DNA of 64,000 nucleotides. Origin: Anaerolineae bacterium. GTDB lineage: Bacteria > Chloroflexota > Anaerolineae > Aggregatilineales > Phototrophicaceae. Of the stretch, positions 39,274 to 48,542 are shown piece by piece (within the stretch, counting starts at the first letter, position 1; every line of letters begins with the position of its first letter). Both the position numbers and the translations under genes were made by a program. Location of the stretch: the NCBI GenBank assembly GCA_022825675.1, contig JAJDWK010000072.1, forward strand, positions 1 to 64,000, in the 5' to 3' direction. The notes under the pieces were generated by a model. The model ran no database searches, was not told the DNA's origin, and worked only from the letters and a program-made list of their open reading frames with translations.

Positions 39274-41013
39274 TCAGCTCAAAACCGCTTCGGCGCGGGG
39301 CGCGACAAAAATGGATTTTTCGTTGCGGAAAGTTACCATGCCAGCGCCGCCGCCTTTGACCGCGCGCACATATTTCACCCGCGTATAATCAACTTGCGCG
39401 CGTGCTTCGGCGCGCAAACTGCTGTACCAAGCGGCAACTGCCGCCGCTTCGGCTATCAGCGATTCTGGGATGCGCCTGCCGTCATTGCGGATGACCACAT
39501 GCGCGCCCGGGGCATCGCGCGCGTGCAGCCAGATGTCTTGCCCATTCGCTTTCTTGAAGGTGACAATTTCATTCTGGCGGCTGTTGCGCCCCACCCAAAT
39601 CACATAACCATCACGGCTGACGACGCGCAAAGGTCCCGACCGCTCGCCGCCGCCGAGGCGCTTTTGGCGGGGACCGCGCCAATGCCCGCGCGCTTGCAGC
39701 GCCTGCAGCACATCATCAATCTCAAGCCAGTTGCGCGCCAGCGCCAAATCCGCCCGCAATTGCGCGATATAGCGCAATTCAAGCTCTGTCTCCGCGATGA
39801 GAGCGGGCAGCGCCGCCCGCGCCGACTTGGCTTTTTCATAGCGGCGGAAGTAGGCTTGTGCGTTCTCCAAGGGGCTGCGCGCGGCGTCAAGCGGGATGCG
39901 CAGCTCGGCGGCGTCAGCATCATAATACGCGCTTAATTCCGTCTGCCCCGCGCTGATTGCATATTGATAGGCGAGGATCAATTCTCCGGATTGCTTTATT
40001 TTTTCGAGCGCGCTGTCATCTTTTAAGCCGGCTTGCAGCGATGCCAGCTTGGCGTTCAAGCGCGCTTCCGCGCCATCCAGCGCCGCCGCGGTCGGCTGTT
40101 TCGCCTTGTGATAGGCGTCATCGCCTTGCAGCGCCGCATAAAACTCGCTGACTGCCGCGCTTGCCGTGGGGCGGGCTTGCCACTGCAAATGGCTGAGTGG
40201 GAAGACGCTGTATGCCACCGGCAAGCCGCCCAGGCTGCCGATGCCCGGCTGCCAGCGTCTGTCTAATAGTGGCATGACGAGCGCCCGCATCGCCGCATGA
40301 AGCGCATCGGCCGCCGTATTTTCAATGCGGGCGGCGCTATCCCCAGTCGCGCGGAAGACGATCTCCTTCGCCATTAGCGGACCGATGCCCAGAATCTTGG
40401 CGGGGAGAAGCCGCCGCGTTTGCATGCTAGGCTTTTGGGCGCTGTCAAGCATCGCGGCGAGGTCAGCGGCGCTCAGCGCGGCGGGATGCGCCTGATCGCG
40501 CGCGGGCGGCGGCACATACTTGTGGTTCGGCAAGCTCAAGCGGTAGCGATTTTCCTCCGGTCCCACACGCTTGATGCAGTCCAGGATTTGCCCATCCTGC
40601 AGCAGCAAGACATTTGCGCGGCGCGGGATAAGCTCGGCAATCAGGCGGAAGCTGCCGTCCGCGCTTTCAAACTGCAATTCCAGCGCCCGTTCCCAAGCGG
40701 GCTGGCTGATTGCAACGAGCGCCGCCCCCGGCAGGTACTTGCGGCAGAGCAGCCCCAGCTGTGTTGGTTTTGGCAGCGCCCGTCGCAGTTTTCCCGGCGA
40801 CAAATGGGCGCGCGGCTGCGCTGGTTCCGCGCTGAGATAGAGATAGTGGCGCTTGCCGCGGGCATAGAGCTCGAAACCGATGCCGAGGGCATCAACATCA
40901 ATGACCGCTTGCAGACGTCCGCCCAAAACGCTAGCCCGCAGCTCATCGGCTATCGCCGAAATCGTGAAGACATCTATCGCCACAGTCCGCCCTTCGTCAT
41001 GATTTTTCGCCAA
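39274..41013 (-). CDS. rqcH: NFACT-family protein, Rqc2 homolog RqcH
   Basis: DVFTISAIADELRASVLGGRLQAV; PGAHVVIRNDGRRIPESLIAEAAAVAAWYSSLRAEARAQVDYTRVKYVRAVKGGGAGMVTFRNEKSIFV. Confidence 0.88.
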   Translation of the reverse strand: MAKNHDEGRTVAIDVFTISAIADELRASVLGGRLQAVIDVDALGIGFELYARGKRHYLYLSAEPAQPRAHLSPGKLRRALPKPTQLGLLCRKYLPGAALVAISQPAWERALELQFESADGSFRLIAELIPRRANVLLLQDGQILDCIKRVGPEENRYRLSLPNHKYVPPPARDQAHPAALSAADLAAMLDSAQKPSMQTRRLLPAKILGIGPLMAKEIVFRATGDSAARIENTAADALHAAMRALVMPLLDRRWQPGIGSLGGLPVAYSVFPLSHLQWQARPTASAAVSEFYAALQGDDAYHKAKQPTAAALDGAEARLNAKLASLQAGLKDDSALEKIKQSGELILAYQYAISAGQTELSAYYDADAAELRIPLDAARSPLENAQAYFRRYEKAKSARAALPALIAETELELRYIAQLRADLALARNWLEIDDVLQALQARGHWRGPRQKRLGGGERSGPLRVVSRDGYVIWVGRNSRQNEIVTFKKANGQDIWLHARDAPGAHVVIRNDGRRIPESLIAEAAAVAAWYSSLRAEARAQVDYTRVKYVRAVKGGGAGMVTFRNEKSIFVAPRAEAVLS

Positions 41014-41016
41014 CGC

Positions 41017-41475
41017 CTACCGCAGCGTCAGCAAGTAGGCGATGATGTGGCCGACTTCTTGCTTGCTCAAGCGCTCGCCATAATTGCCGGGCATGGCATC
41101 GCTGTAACCTGCGACCAGGTGCGCCGATGGGAAAAGAATCGCTTCGTAAAGATATTGCTCGGCGGAAAGCGGCGGACGGCGGCTCGCGGCAAGGCCGCCG
41201 ATATTGGCAAACAATGGCGATACGCTGCCATCGCCAACAAGATGGCAGGCGGCGCATTCATGCGTCTCCAGCAGCGCCGCCCCCAGCGCGGCATCAGCCG
41301 CGGGGAGGGCTTGCGCCAGTTCTGCGTCATAAGCAGCCGGGTCGCCGCCGCCAGAACCTTGAGTATCGCTGAGCATAAGCGCCAGCATTAACAGAAACGC
41401 CAGCGAGACGGCAAGCATCAGCGCGAGAAGCAGCGGCAGCCGCGCTTGACGAGGGCGCTTTTTCTCGGGATTCAT
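41017..41475 (-). CDS. Membrane-anchored cytochrome c family protein
   Basis: N-terminal TM; CAACH heme motif; AMPGNYGERLSKQEVGHIIAYLLTL. Confidence 0.85.
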   Translation of the reverse strand: MNPEKKRPRQARLPLLLALMLAVSLAFLLMLALMLSDTQGSGGGDPAAYDAELAQALPAADAALGAALLETHECAACHLVGDGSVSPLFANIGGLAASRRPPLSAEQYLYEAILFPSAHLVAGYSDAMPGNYGERLSKQEVGHIIAYLLTLR

Positions 41476-41505
41476 GCGGCGCTTGGGGTGTTGGCGCGCC
41501 GCGGG

Positions 41506-41778
41506 CTAAGGGCTTGCCGCCTGCCGGACTTCTTTGACCTGCCAGTTCAGAAGCCAAAAGACCAGCATCACGGTCAAACCGGCACCCAAAACATTAAAGA
41601 TAATAAAACCAGTGACCAAAAGGAAAGCCAAAGCCTGATCAGGCGTTGCCGTCAAGAAATCGCCACTGGGGTCGTTCGTCTGCCTGATGGCGAAATCCGA
41701 CGAAAGCAAGTTTGAGGTGATTGCCCCGCCCGCCAGCAGCACAAGCAATACAATGCCAACAGTGCCCAATGCCTTCAT
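41506..41778 (-). CDS. Small membrane protein (90 aa, 2 TM)
   Basis: MKALGTVGIVLLVLLAGGAITSNLL...FLLVTGFIIFNVLGAGLTVMLVFWLLNWQ; co-directional with the cytochrome c gene. Confidence 0.6.
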   Translation of the reverse strand: MKALGTVGIVLLVLLAGGAITSNLLSSDFAIRQTNDPSGDFLTATPDQALAFLLVTGFIIFNVLGAGLTVMLVFWLLNWQVKEVRQAASP

Positions 41779-41851
41779 GCCGATGCTCCCCTTAAAGCCC
41801 TTCTACCCTTTGCATTGTACTTAACAGCGCCAGGCGGCGCAAGCGGCGGCT

Positions 41852-43144
41852 TCACAGCCGCTGCACAAGCTGCTGCCGCTCGGGACCAACGCTGACGGAA
41901 TTGATGGGCACATCACAGAGCGCCGCCACTCGTGCGACATAGTCCCGCGCCGCCGGCGGCAGCTGCTCAAAACGGCGGCAGCCACTAATATCTTCCTGCC
42001 AGCCGGGCAATGTTTCATACTTCGGCTGCGCGCGCGCCAATTGCTCGTTGGTATCGGGCGGATAGCGATGCAGCGCGCCATCGATTTCGTAGGCAACCGC
42101 CAGCTTCAGCTCGGGCAAGCCCGAAAGGATATCGAGCTTGGTCAACATAAGTTCGCTGAACCCGTTAACGCTGACGGCGTAGCGCAGCATCACGGTATCC
42201 AGCCAGCCGCAGCGCCGGGGCCTGCCGGTGGTGGTGCCAAATTCGTCCCAGAAGTTAGCGCCGCTGCCGCGCAAGTGCAGGGAAACATCGCCTTTTAATT
42301 CTGTCGGCATCGGCCCGCCGCCCACGCGTGTGCTGAATGCCTTCGCCACGCCCAGCACGCGCTCGACGAACAGGGGACCAACCCCGAGCCCGGTCAAAGC
42401 GCCGCCAGCGGTAGGCGATGAGCTGGTTACGAAGGGGTAGCTGCCATGGTCGACATCAAGCAAGGTGCCTTGCGCGCCCTCACAAATGATGGTTTTGCCC
42501 GCTTTCAGCGCCTCGTACAAATATATCGATACATCTTTGATGAAGGGGCGCAGCATATCGGCAGCTTGCAGATAGCTCTCGGCGGCGGCGCGCGCATCCA
42601 ACGATTGCGCTCCTTGCCGCTCAAATGAAGAATTGGCAGTCTCAATCGCGCTGATGAGCCGCTCGGCAAATTCCTCGACATCGAGCAGCATGTCCCCGGT
42701 CCTGATGCCGGCGCGCCCCGTTTTGTCGAGATAGGCGGGACCAATCCCGCGCAGGGTTGTGCCAATTTTGGCAGCGCCCAGCGCCGCTTCTTTTGCGTGA
42801 TCCAGCGCGATATGCGCCGGCGTGATGATATGCGCCCGCGAGCTTATCACCAGCCGCTCGGGGCTAACCTCGATGCCAAGCTGCCGCAAAGCCTCCATTT
42901 CCTTCACCAGGTTGACCGGGTTGACAACCATGCCATTGCCCATGACGGAAACAACATCGCGGTGCAGAATGCCGGAAGGAATTTGGTGCAATTTGAACAC
43001 CTGCTCCCCAAGCGCGACTGTGTGCCCCGCATTGTCGCCACCGGCGTAACGGGCGACAATATCGGCGGAAGCCGCCAGCCAATCAACAACACGCCCCTTG
43101 CCTTCGTCTCCCCATTGCGCGCCGACCAGAATAGTCATTGGCAT
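41852..43144 (-). CDS. purA: Adenylosuccinate synthetase
   Basis: ILVGAQWGDEGKGRVVDWLA; RYAGGDNAGHTV; GTTLRGIGPAYLDKTGRAGIR; EGAQGTLLDVDHGSYPFVTSSSPTAGG. Confidence 0.97.
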   Translation of the reverse strand: MPMTILVGAQWGDEGKGRVVDWLAASADIVARYAGGDNAGHTVALGEQVFKLHQIPSGILHRDVVSVMGNGMVVNPVNLVKEMEALRQLGIEVSPERLVISSRAHIITPAHIALDHAKEAALGAAKIGTTLRGIGPAYLDKTGRAGIRTGDMLLDVEEFAERLISAIETANSSFERQGAQSLDARAAAESYLQAADMLRPFIKDVSIYLYEALKAGKTIICEGAQGTLLDVDHGSYPFVTSSSPTAGGALTGLGVGPLFVERVLGVAKAFSTRVGGGPMPTELKGDVSLHLRGSGANFWDEFGTTTGRPRRCGWLDTVMLRYAVSVNGFSELMLTKLDILSGLPELKLAVAYEIDGALHRYPPDTNEQLARAQPKYETLPGWQEDISGCRRFEQLPPAARDYVARVAALCDVPINSVSVGPERQQLVQRL

Positions 43145-43827
43145 ATCAACTTATCCTGCCTCTCCTGATGTTCAGCCGGCAGCGCCGCGAGCAGCCCCTG
43201 CCCCAGTTGGATTTTGATATCGCTTTCACCCCAGGTTTCCAGGCTGCCGCCTGGTCCCAGCGCCAGCGCCGCGCCCGCTTGCACAGCAATATGCAGCGCA
43301 GAACTCCCTGGCACCGCGGGCGGCAAGCGCGTTATGTTAGCATCCGCAGCGCGCTCATGCCGAAGGCTGACATTGTGCACCAATCCCAAGCCCGCTTCAT
43401 ATTTGCCCGCCCGCGTTTGATAATGCGCGCCGGCGAGCGCCAGGGCATCGCCCTCAAAGAGCGCCAGCGCCCCTTGATTCAGCGCCGCTTTGATGGCATG
43501 GACAGCGGTTTGCCGCAGCAAACCCAACAGGCAATCAACATCATCAGCCGCGGCAATGACCAGCATCCCGGCGGCGGCAATCCGCTCATAGATTTCGTTT
43601 GCATCCGCCGCCAAATCTACCAGGTAGCCAGCTGGCGCGCCGAGGTCTGCCATGTCTTCCATGAGCGCATCCGCCAGTGCTTCGGACGAAGACACATAGG
43701 CGATGCCGCCATCGGCGGGAGCGCGGCTCAAAGCGCGGGCGCGCGTTTCGCCCAAGGGGTCAGCGCGCCCCGACAGCACAATCCAGCCGCCGCTTTCGTA
43801 CCAGCGGAACGGCGCAAGCCCCGTCAT
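43135..43827 (-). CDS. Hypothetical protein (possible class I GAT / S51-like fold)
   Basis: GGWIVLSGRADPLGETRARALSR...MLVIAAADDVDCLLGLL...ALALFEGDALALAGAHY; overlaps the purA start by a few bases. Confidence 0.6.
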   Translation of the reverse strand: MTGLAPFRWYESGGWIVLSGRADPLGETRARALSRAPADGGIAYVSSSEALADALMEDMADLGAPAGYLVDLAADANEIYERIAAAGMLVIAAADDVDCLLGLLRQTAVHAIKAALNQGALALFEGDALALAGAHYQTRAGKYEAGLGLVHNVSLRHERAADANITRLPPAVPGSSALHIAVQAGAALALGPGGSLETWGESDIKIQLGQGLLAALPAEHQERQDKLICQ

Positions 43828-45009
43828 TCAGGCGGATACCCCCAGGTAATCGGCAATGAGCGCGGACATCATGCCGACGCTAAGCGGCAGCGCCTCCTCG
43901 TCAAAGTCAAAACGCGGGTGATGATGAGGGAAATCCAGTTGCCGCTTATGATTTGCCGAGCCCACCAGCAGGAAGGCGCTGGGGCTGCCCTCCATCAAGA
44001 TACCGACATCTTCCGATGCCATCCAAGGCTGGCTGACGACGCTAATCGCATCGCCACAGCGGGAGAATACATCCCGCGCCCTGCCCGCGACTGCCGCGTC
44101 ATTCATCACCGCGCCGATGCCAATGCCAAAATCCACCTCGGCGCGGCAGCCCATGGCAGCGGCAGTGCCTTCCGCGACTTCAGCGATGCGCCGTTTGACC
44201 ATCGCCCGCGTTTCCTCGCGAAACAGCCGATACGAGCCGCTGAAAGTTGCCGTCTGCGGGATGATGTTGCGCGCGCTGCCAGCTTCCAGCTTGCCAACAG
44301 TGATGACAACCAGATCCAGCGGGTCAACATTGCGGCTGACAATTGTCTGCAATGCCAATATCATCTGCGCGCTGCAGACGATGGGGTCTGCGGTTTGATG
44401 CGGCATTGCGCCGTGACCGCCCTTGCCGGTAACCGTTATCTCAAACATGCCTGCACCAGACATCGTCGGACCGTCAACCACGCTCACGTTGCCCACTTCC
44501 AAATCGTTCCAGAGGTGGATGCCTAGGCTGATATCGGGCGCGGGCGCTTGCAGGACGCCATCAGCCACCATCGCGCTGGCACCTTGGCCGATTTCTTCCG
44601 CCGGCTGGAAAACAAATTTCACCCGCCCGCGCAGGGAATCGCGCTGTCCCGAAAGCACTTTGGCGATGCCGAGGGCGATTGTCATGTGCCCATCGTGTCC
44701 GCAGGCGTGCATCTTGCCCGGGACCTGCGAGATATAGTCCGCGCTATTCGCTTCTTGTATCGGCAGCGCGTCCATATCCGCGCGGTAGAGCACCGTAGGA
44801 CCAGCGGCGGCACCTTCCAAGATGCCAACCACGCCGGACTTGCCGACGCCGGTCTGCACTTCCAAACCCAGCGCGCCCAGCTCTTCCGCGACGATGCGGG
44901 CGGAGCGCTGGACTTCAAAGCCGAGTTCCGGGTTTCGATGAAAATCACGCCGCCGCGCGCTCAATTCTTCACGCAGGGCTGCCGCCGCCGCCATAAAATC
45001 ATGCGCCAT
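43828..45009 (-). CDS. M20 family amidohydrolase (N-acyl amino acid/hippurate hydrolase type)
   Basis: RRDFHRNPELGFEVQRSARIVAEEL; ACGHDGHMTIALGIAKVL; FQPAEEIGQGASAMVADG. Confidence 0.93.
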   Translation of the reverse strand: MAHDFMAAAAALREELSARRRDFHRNPELGFEVQRSARIVAEELGALGLEVQTGVGKSGVVGILEGAAAGPTVLYRADMDALPIQEANSADYISQVPGKMHACGHDGHMTIALGIAKVLSGQRDSLRGRVKFVFQPAEEIGQGASAMVADGVLQAPAPDISLGIHLWNDLEVGNVSVVDGPTMSGAGMFEITVTGKGGHGAMPHQTADPIVCSAQMILALQTIVSRNVDPLDLVVITVGKLEAGSARNIIPQTATFSGSYRLFREETRAMVKRRIAEVAEGTAAAMGCRAEVDFGIGIGAVMNDAAVAGRARDVFSRCGDAISVVSQPWMASEDVGILMEGSPSAFLLVGSANHKRQLDFPHHHPRFDFDEEALPLSVGMMSALIADYLGVSA

Positions 45010-45014
45010 AAGGC

Positions 45015-45743
45015 TTACCTCAAATTGATTATGCGAAACTTTTCGATGCGCCGCGGATACTCCGGCGGCGCAGCGGGGTCGAGAGAGCGCTCGCGAATGC
45101 GCTCCGCCATTTTATCCATATCGGAAATCTGGCTCTTGTGCGCGCGCAAAGCCGCGATTTGCGTCTCCACAGAATCGCTGACATCAACAGTATGCGTCGG
45201 CTCGGCGGCACCGGCGATGTACACCGTGCGCACTTTATGCGTGCTTAAGCCCTCGTCCCGTTCATGCTCGATGAAGTTCAGGCGGTCGCGAGCGGTCGGG
45301 AAAACCGCCTCCAATGTTGCCACCCCAATCGCACGGTGATCCGGGTGATTTATCCCGCCGCCGCCGCGCCAAAATACCGTCGGGTCAGTGGTTACAACGA
45401 TGTCCGGCTTCTTCAGGCGGATCATGCGCGTGATGTCCCGCCGCAGTTCCAAAGTCGGGAAGAGCTCGCCGTCTTTATAACGCAGGAATACCACCTCGCG
45501 CACGCCGAGCGCGGCGGCGGCAGCCCGTTCTTCGTCTTCACGCAATGCCGCCAGGCGCTCATGCGTCATCTCGGGGTCAGCGCTGCCCTTGTCGCCGCTG
45601 GTCGCGAGCACAAAAGTAATATCCGCGCCAGCAGCCGCCCACTTGGCGAAGGTGGCGCCAGCAAAAAATTCCGGGTCGTCCGGGTGGGCAAACACACCCA
45701 GAACGCGCTTGTCACCTGCCGTCATGCTGTCAATTTCACCCAT
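45015..45743 (-). CDS. PIG-L family deacetylase (LmbE-like)
   Basis: VLGVFAHPDDPEFFAGATFAKWA; NHPDHRAIGVATLEAVFPTARD. Track start 46031 extends into ricT; ATG 45743 preferred. Confidence 0.92.
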   Translation of the reverse strand: MGEIDSMTAGDKRVLGVFAHPDDPEFFAGATFAKWAAAGADITFVLATSGDKGSADPEMTHERLAALREDEERAAAAALGVREVVFLRYKDGELFPTLELRRDITRMIRLKKPDIVVTTDPTVFWRGGGGINHPDHRAIGVATLEAVFPTARDRLNFIEHERDEGLSTHKVRTVYIAGAAEPTHTVDVSDSVETQIAALRAHKSQISDMDKMAERIRERSLDPAAPPEYPRRIEKFRIINLR

Positions 45744-45747
45744 AGGT

Positions 45748-46971
45748 TCATCGCTTCTTGGTTTCGTCGCCAGCTGGCTTGGGCTGGCGGCTGCTCTGGG
45801 AGCCGCCGCGACGCCGCCCGCGCCTGCGGGAACGGCGGGGGGATTTCCGGCTTTTATCGCCGCCACGCGAGCGCCGGCGCGCGGGTTTGTCGGTTGCTGC
45901 CGCTTCGCCGTCTTTTTCTGGTGTTGATTCTTGCTTTGGCGCGGCCGGGCTTGGGGCGGCGCTGCGCGCTGGCAAGCGGTCGGCTTGACGCTGCCCAACC
46001 GGCATGCCACAGTCGCAGCTGCCATCGCCATGTTTATCGCAGGGCGATTGCGCCTTCTCCGCCAATTTTCGGAATTCTTCCAGCGGGATTATATCTTCCC
46101 GCAGTACCGTCTTGCGCGAGCCTTCGCCAAAATCAACCAAAACAGCATCACGCAGCGGCAGCTGATCGAGCACACGCCCTTCGCCATGGGGCGTTCCGAT
46201 GCGTTTGTTGCGGCGCGGCAGCTTGCGGCGCGCTTCTACATATTGCTCGTATTCATAGACCAAACAGCAGCGCAGACGCCCGCACATGCCCGTGATTTCG
46301 GACGGGCTCAGGGAGATGCCCTGCGCCTTCGCCATCTTGATCGATATCGGGCTGAAATCTGTCAAGAATGTGCTGCAGCAGCGGGTAATGCCGCAAGCGC
46401 CGAAGCCGCCTAAAAGTTTCGCGACATCGCGCGGACCGATTTGGCGCAGCTCAACCCGCGCTTCAAACTTGCGCTGCAAGCGCTTCTGGAGCGCGGTTGT
46501 GTCTATCTTCTGCTCGGCGCTGAAAAGGAAAGTGATAACCGTGCCATCATAATTGTATTGGGCGGCGACAAATTTGGCTTCGGACATGCGCCGCAGGTTG
46601 GAAGCCACTTCCTGGCAAACCTCTAAAGCGGCATCCTGCTGCTGTTCCCAATGCTGCTTCAGCGCCAGGTCGCGCGCGGTTGCCGGGCGCAGAATGCGCC
46701 GCACTTCTCTGCCCGCATCGGGCGCGGCGAAGCCCATCACCTGCCCCATCTGCCGACCGCGCCGCGTATCGACGATGACAAAATCGCCTTGTTCTACTTC
46801 GGGATGGCTGCTGAAATCAAAATGATAGAGCTTGCCTATTTTCTGAAATCGAACGCCAGCGACTCGTTCGCTGCTTTCTGCCACAGCTGCTTGCATAGTG
46901 ACCCTGCCTTTTGCATCGTTTTCCTCCCGGCCAGCGGCAGCCGCTGGGCAACGGGTACATTCTTGGGTCAT
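45748..46971 (-). CDS. ricT: PSP1-domain protein RicT (YaaT) with Arg-rich C-terminal tail
   Basis: FDFSSHPEVEQGDFVIVDTRRGRQMGQVMGFA; DVAKLLGGFGACGITRCCSTFLTDFSPISIKMAKAQGISLSPSEITGMCGRLRCCLVYE. Confidence 0.9.
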   Translation of the reverse strand: MTQECTRCPAAAAGREENDAKGRVTMQAAVAESSERVAGVRFQKIGKLYHFDFSSHPEVEQGDFVIVDTRRGRQMGQVMGFAAPDAGREVRRILRPATARDLALKQHWEQQQDAALEVCQEVASNLRRMSEAKFVAAQYNYDGTVITFLFSAEQKIDTTALQKRLQRKFEARVELRQIGPRDVAKLLGGFGACGITRCCSTFLTDFSPISIKMAKAQGISLSPSEITGMCGRLRCCLVYEYEQYVEARRKLPRRNKRIGTPHGEGRVLDQLPLRDAVLVDFGEGSRKTVLREDIIPLEEFRKLAEKAQSPCDKHGDGSCDCGMPVGQRQADRLPARSAAPSPAAPKQESTPEKDGEAAATDKPARRRSRGGDKSRKSPRRSRRRGRRRGGSQSSRQPKPAGDETKKR

Positions 46972-47043
46972 TCAAAGTGCTATCACTGTACAGCAATCAC
47001 GCGGCAAACGCAATACAGATGCCAGCAGGTTCGCCTGCCCCGC

Positions 47044-47073
47044 TTGGACAGCATTGGGCAACATTGCTAAAAT
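47044..47073 (+). promoter_or_regulatory. Candidate sigma70-like promoter upstream of aspartate kinase (TTGGAC-18-TAAAAT)
   Basis: Hexamers and spacing read by eye, ~60 bp upstream of the ATG. Confidence 0.45.
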
Positions 47074-47132
47074 AAGTAGCATGGGCATTTAATACTTTGC
47101 CTAAGAACAGGTGAAGATTTGCGGCAAGCGCC

Positions 47133-48542
47133 ATGCCAACTCTCGTGATGAAATTCGGCGGCAATACCCTGGGCACGACTTCCGCGCTGGAGCAAGCGCT
47201 GCGCATCGTGCTGGAGCAGGCGGAAAACTGGGAGCATGTCCTGCTTGTAGTCTCCGCGCTGGATGGCGTGACCGATATGCTGCTGGCGGCGGCGCAGCGC
47301 GCGCGCATCGCCGACCAACGCGGATACCGGCGCATCGCCGCCAATTTGCGCAGCCGCCATCTCGCGCTCGTCGAACAATTGGCTTTGGAAGCGCCCGCTT
47401 CACAGACGCTGCAAGCGGAAATTGACCAGCTCATATCCGCTTTGCACGACAATTGCGTGGCAATCGCCCAAAACCTGCATGATGAACTTCTGCCGCGGGA
47501 GAGCGATGCCGTAGTCGCCATTGGCGAGCGGCTCTCGGCGCAGATTGTCGCCGCTTTGTTGCGGCAGCGGGGGGCGCGCGCCGCCGCGGTTGATGGCGCG
47601 GAAGTGATAATCACCGATAGCGCGCATGGCAATGCCGAACCCGACCTTGCCCTCACAGCCCGCCGCGTTGACGCGGTGCTGCAGCCCTTGCTGCAGCGTG
47701 GCATGATCCCGGTTGTTACCGGCTTCATCGGCGCAACCGCAGCTGGCGCTATCACCACCTTGGGGCGCGGCGGCAGCGATTACAGCGCCTCAATTTTGAG
47801 CGCCCTCTTAAGCGTGCGTGAGCTGTGGATTTGGACTGATGTTGATGGCATGATGTCCGCCGACCCGCGTCAGCTGCCAGACGCGCTTAATATCCCGCGG
47901 CTTGGCTACCAAGAGGCGGCTGACCTCGCGTATTTCGGCGCCAGGATTCTGCATGCCCGGATGATTCTGCCGCTCTTGGAGCGCAGCCTGCCGCTGCGCA
48001 TCAAAAATGTCTTTGAGCCCGGCGCGCCGGGAACTTTGGTCGCGCCCAGCCCCGTGGGCGCGCCGCCGACGCTGAAAGCGGTAACCTCGGTTGAGGGCTT
48101 GGCGCTGCGGCGGCTGACGGGCGGTTCCCTCACCGGCGTTACGCGGCTGATATCCGCGGCGCTGCAAGACACGCTCGGCGCGCGCAGCGATGTGATGCTG
48201 GTATCGCAATCGCCCAACAGCAGCTTTCTCTGCCTCGTCATCCCCACCAGCATCGGCAGCGATGGCGGCAAGCGCTTGCGGCGGGCGCTGCAGGCAAAAA
48301 TGACGCAATTCCCCGAGAAATTGCCTTGGGCACTCGAATCGGTCGCGCTGGTTACCGCAATCGGCAATCGGCTCAACGCGGCACCAGCGCTGTTGGCGGA
48401 TGCCATGCGCGCCCTGGGGGATATCGAAATCTATGCCCTGGCGCTGGGCGCTTCGCATTGCAGCCTTACTTTCGCCTTGCCATTGCAGCAGCGGCGGCGG
48501 GCGCTGCTGCAGCTGCATCAACTGATTATCAAAAGCGGCTGA
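47133..48542 (+). CDS. lysC: Aspartate kinase
   Basis: MKFGGNTLGTTSALEQAL; GFIGATAAGAITTLGRGGSDYSASILSALL; WTDVDGMMSADPR; C-terminal ACT region. Confidence 0.9.
   Translation: MPTLVMKFGGNTLGTTSALEQALRIVLEQAENWEHVLLVVSALDGVTDMLLAAAQRARIADQRGYRRIAANLRSRHLALVEQLALEAPASQTLQAEIDQLISALHDNCVAIAQNLHDELLPRESDAVVAIGERLSAQIVAALLRQRGARAAAVDGAEVIITDSAHGNAEPDLALTARRVDAVLQPLLQRGMIPVVTGFIGATAAGAITTLGRGGSDYSASILSALLSVRELWIWTDVDGMMSADPRQLPDALNIPRLGYQEAADLAYFGARILHARMILPLLERSLPLRIKNVFEPGAPGTLVAPSPVGAPPTLKAVTSVEGLALRRLTGGSLTGVTRLISAALQDTLGARSDVMLVSQSPNSSFLCLVIPTSIGSDGGKRLRRALQAKMTQFPEKLPWALESVALVTAIGNRLNAAPALLADAMRALGDIEIYALALGASHCSLTFALPLQQRRRALLQLHQLIIKSG

Noticed and set aside
43138-44526. 462-aa plus-strand ORF
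   Set aside because: Antisense to the hypothetical protein and M20 hydrolase genes; no recognisable protein features.
45015-46031. Full-length 338-aa version of the PIG-L ORF
   Set aside because: The first ~96 residues are low-complexity and overlap the ricT 3' end in another frame; the conserved domain starts at the ATG at 45743.
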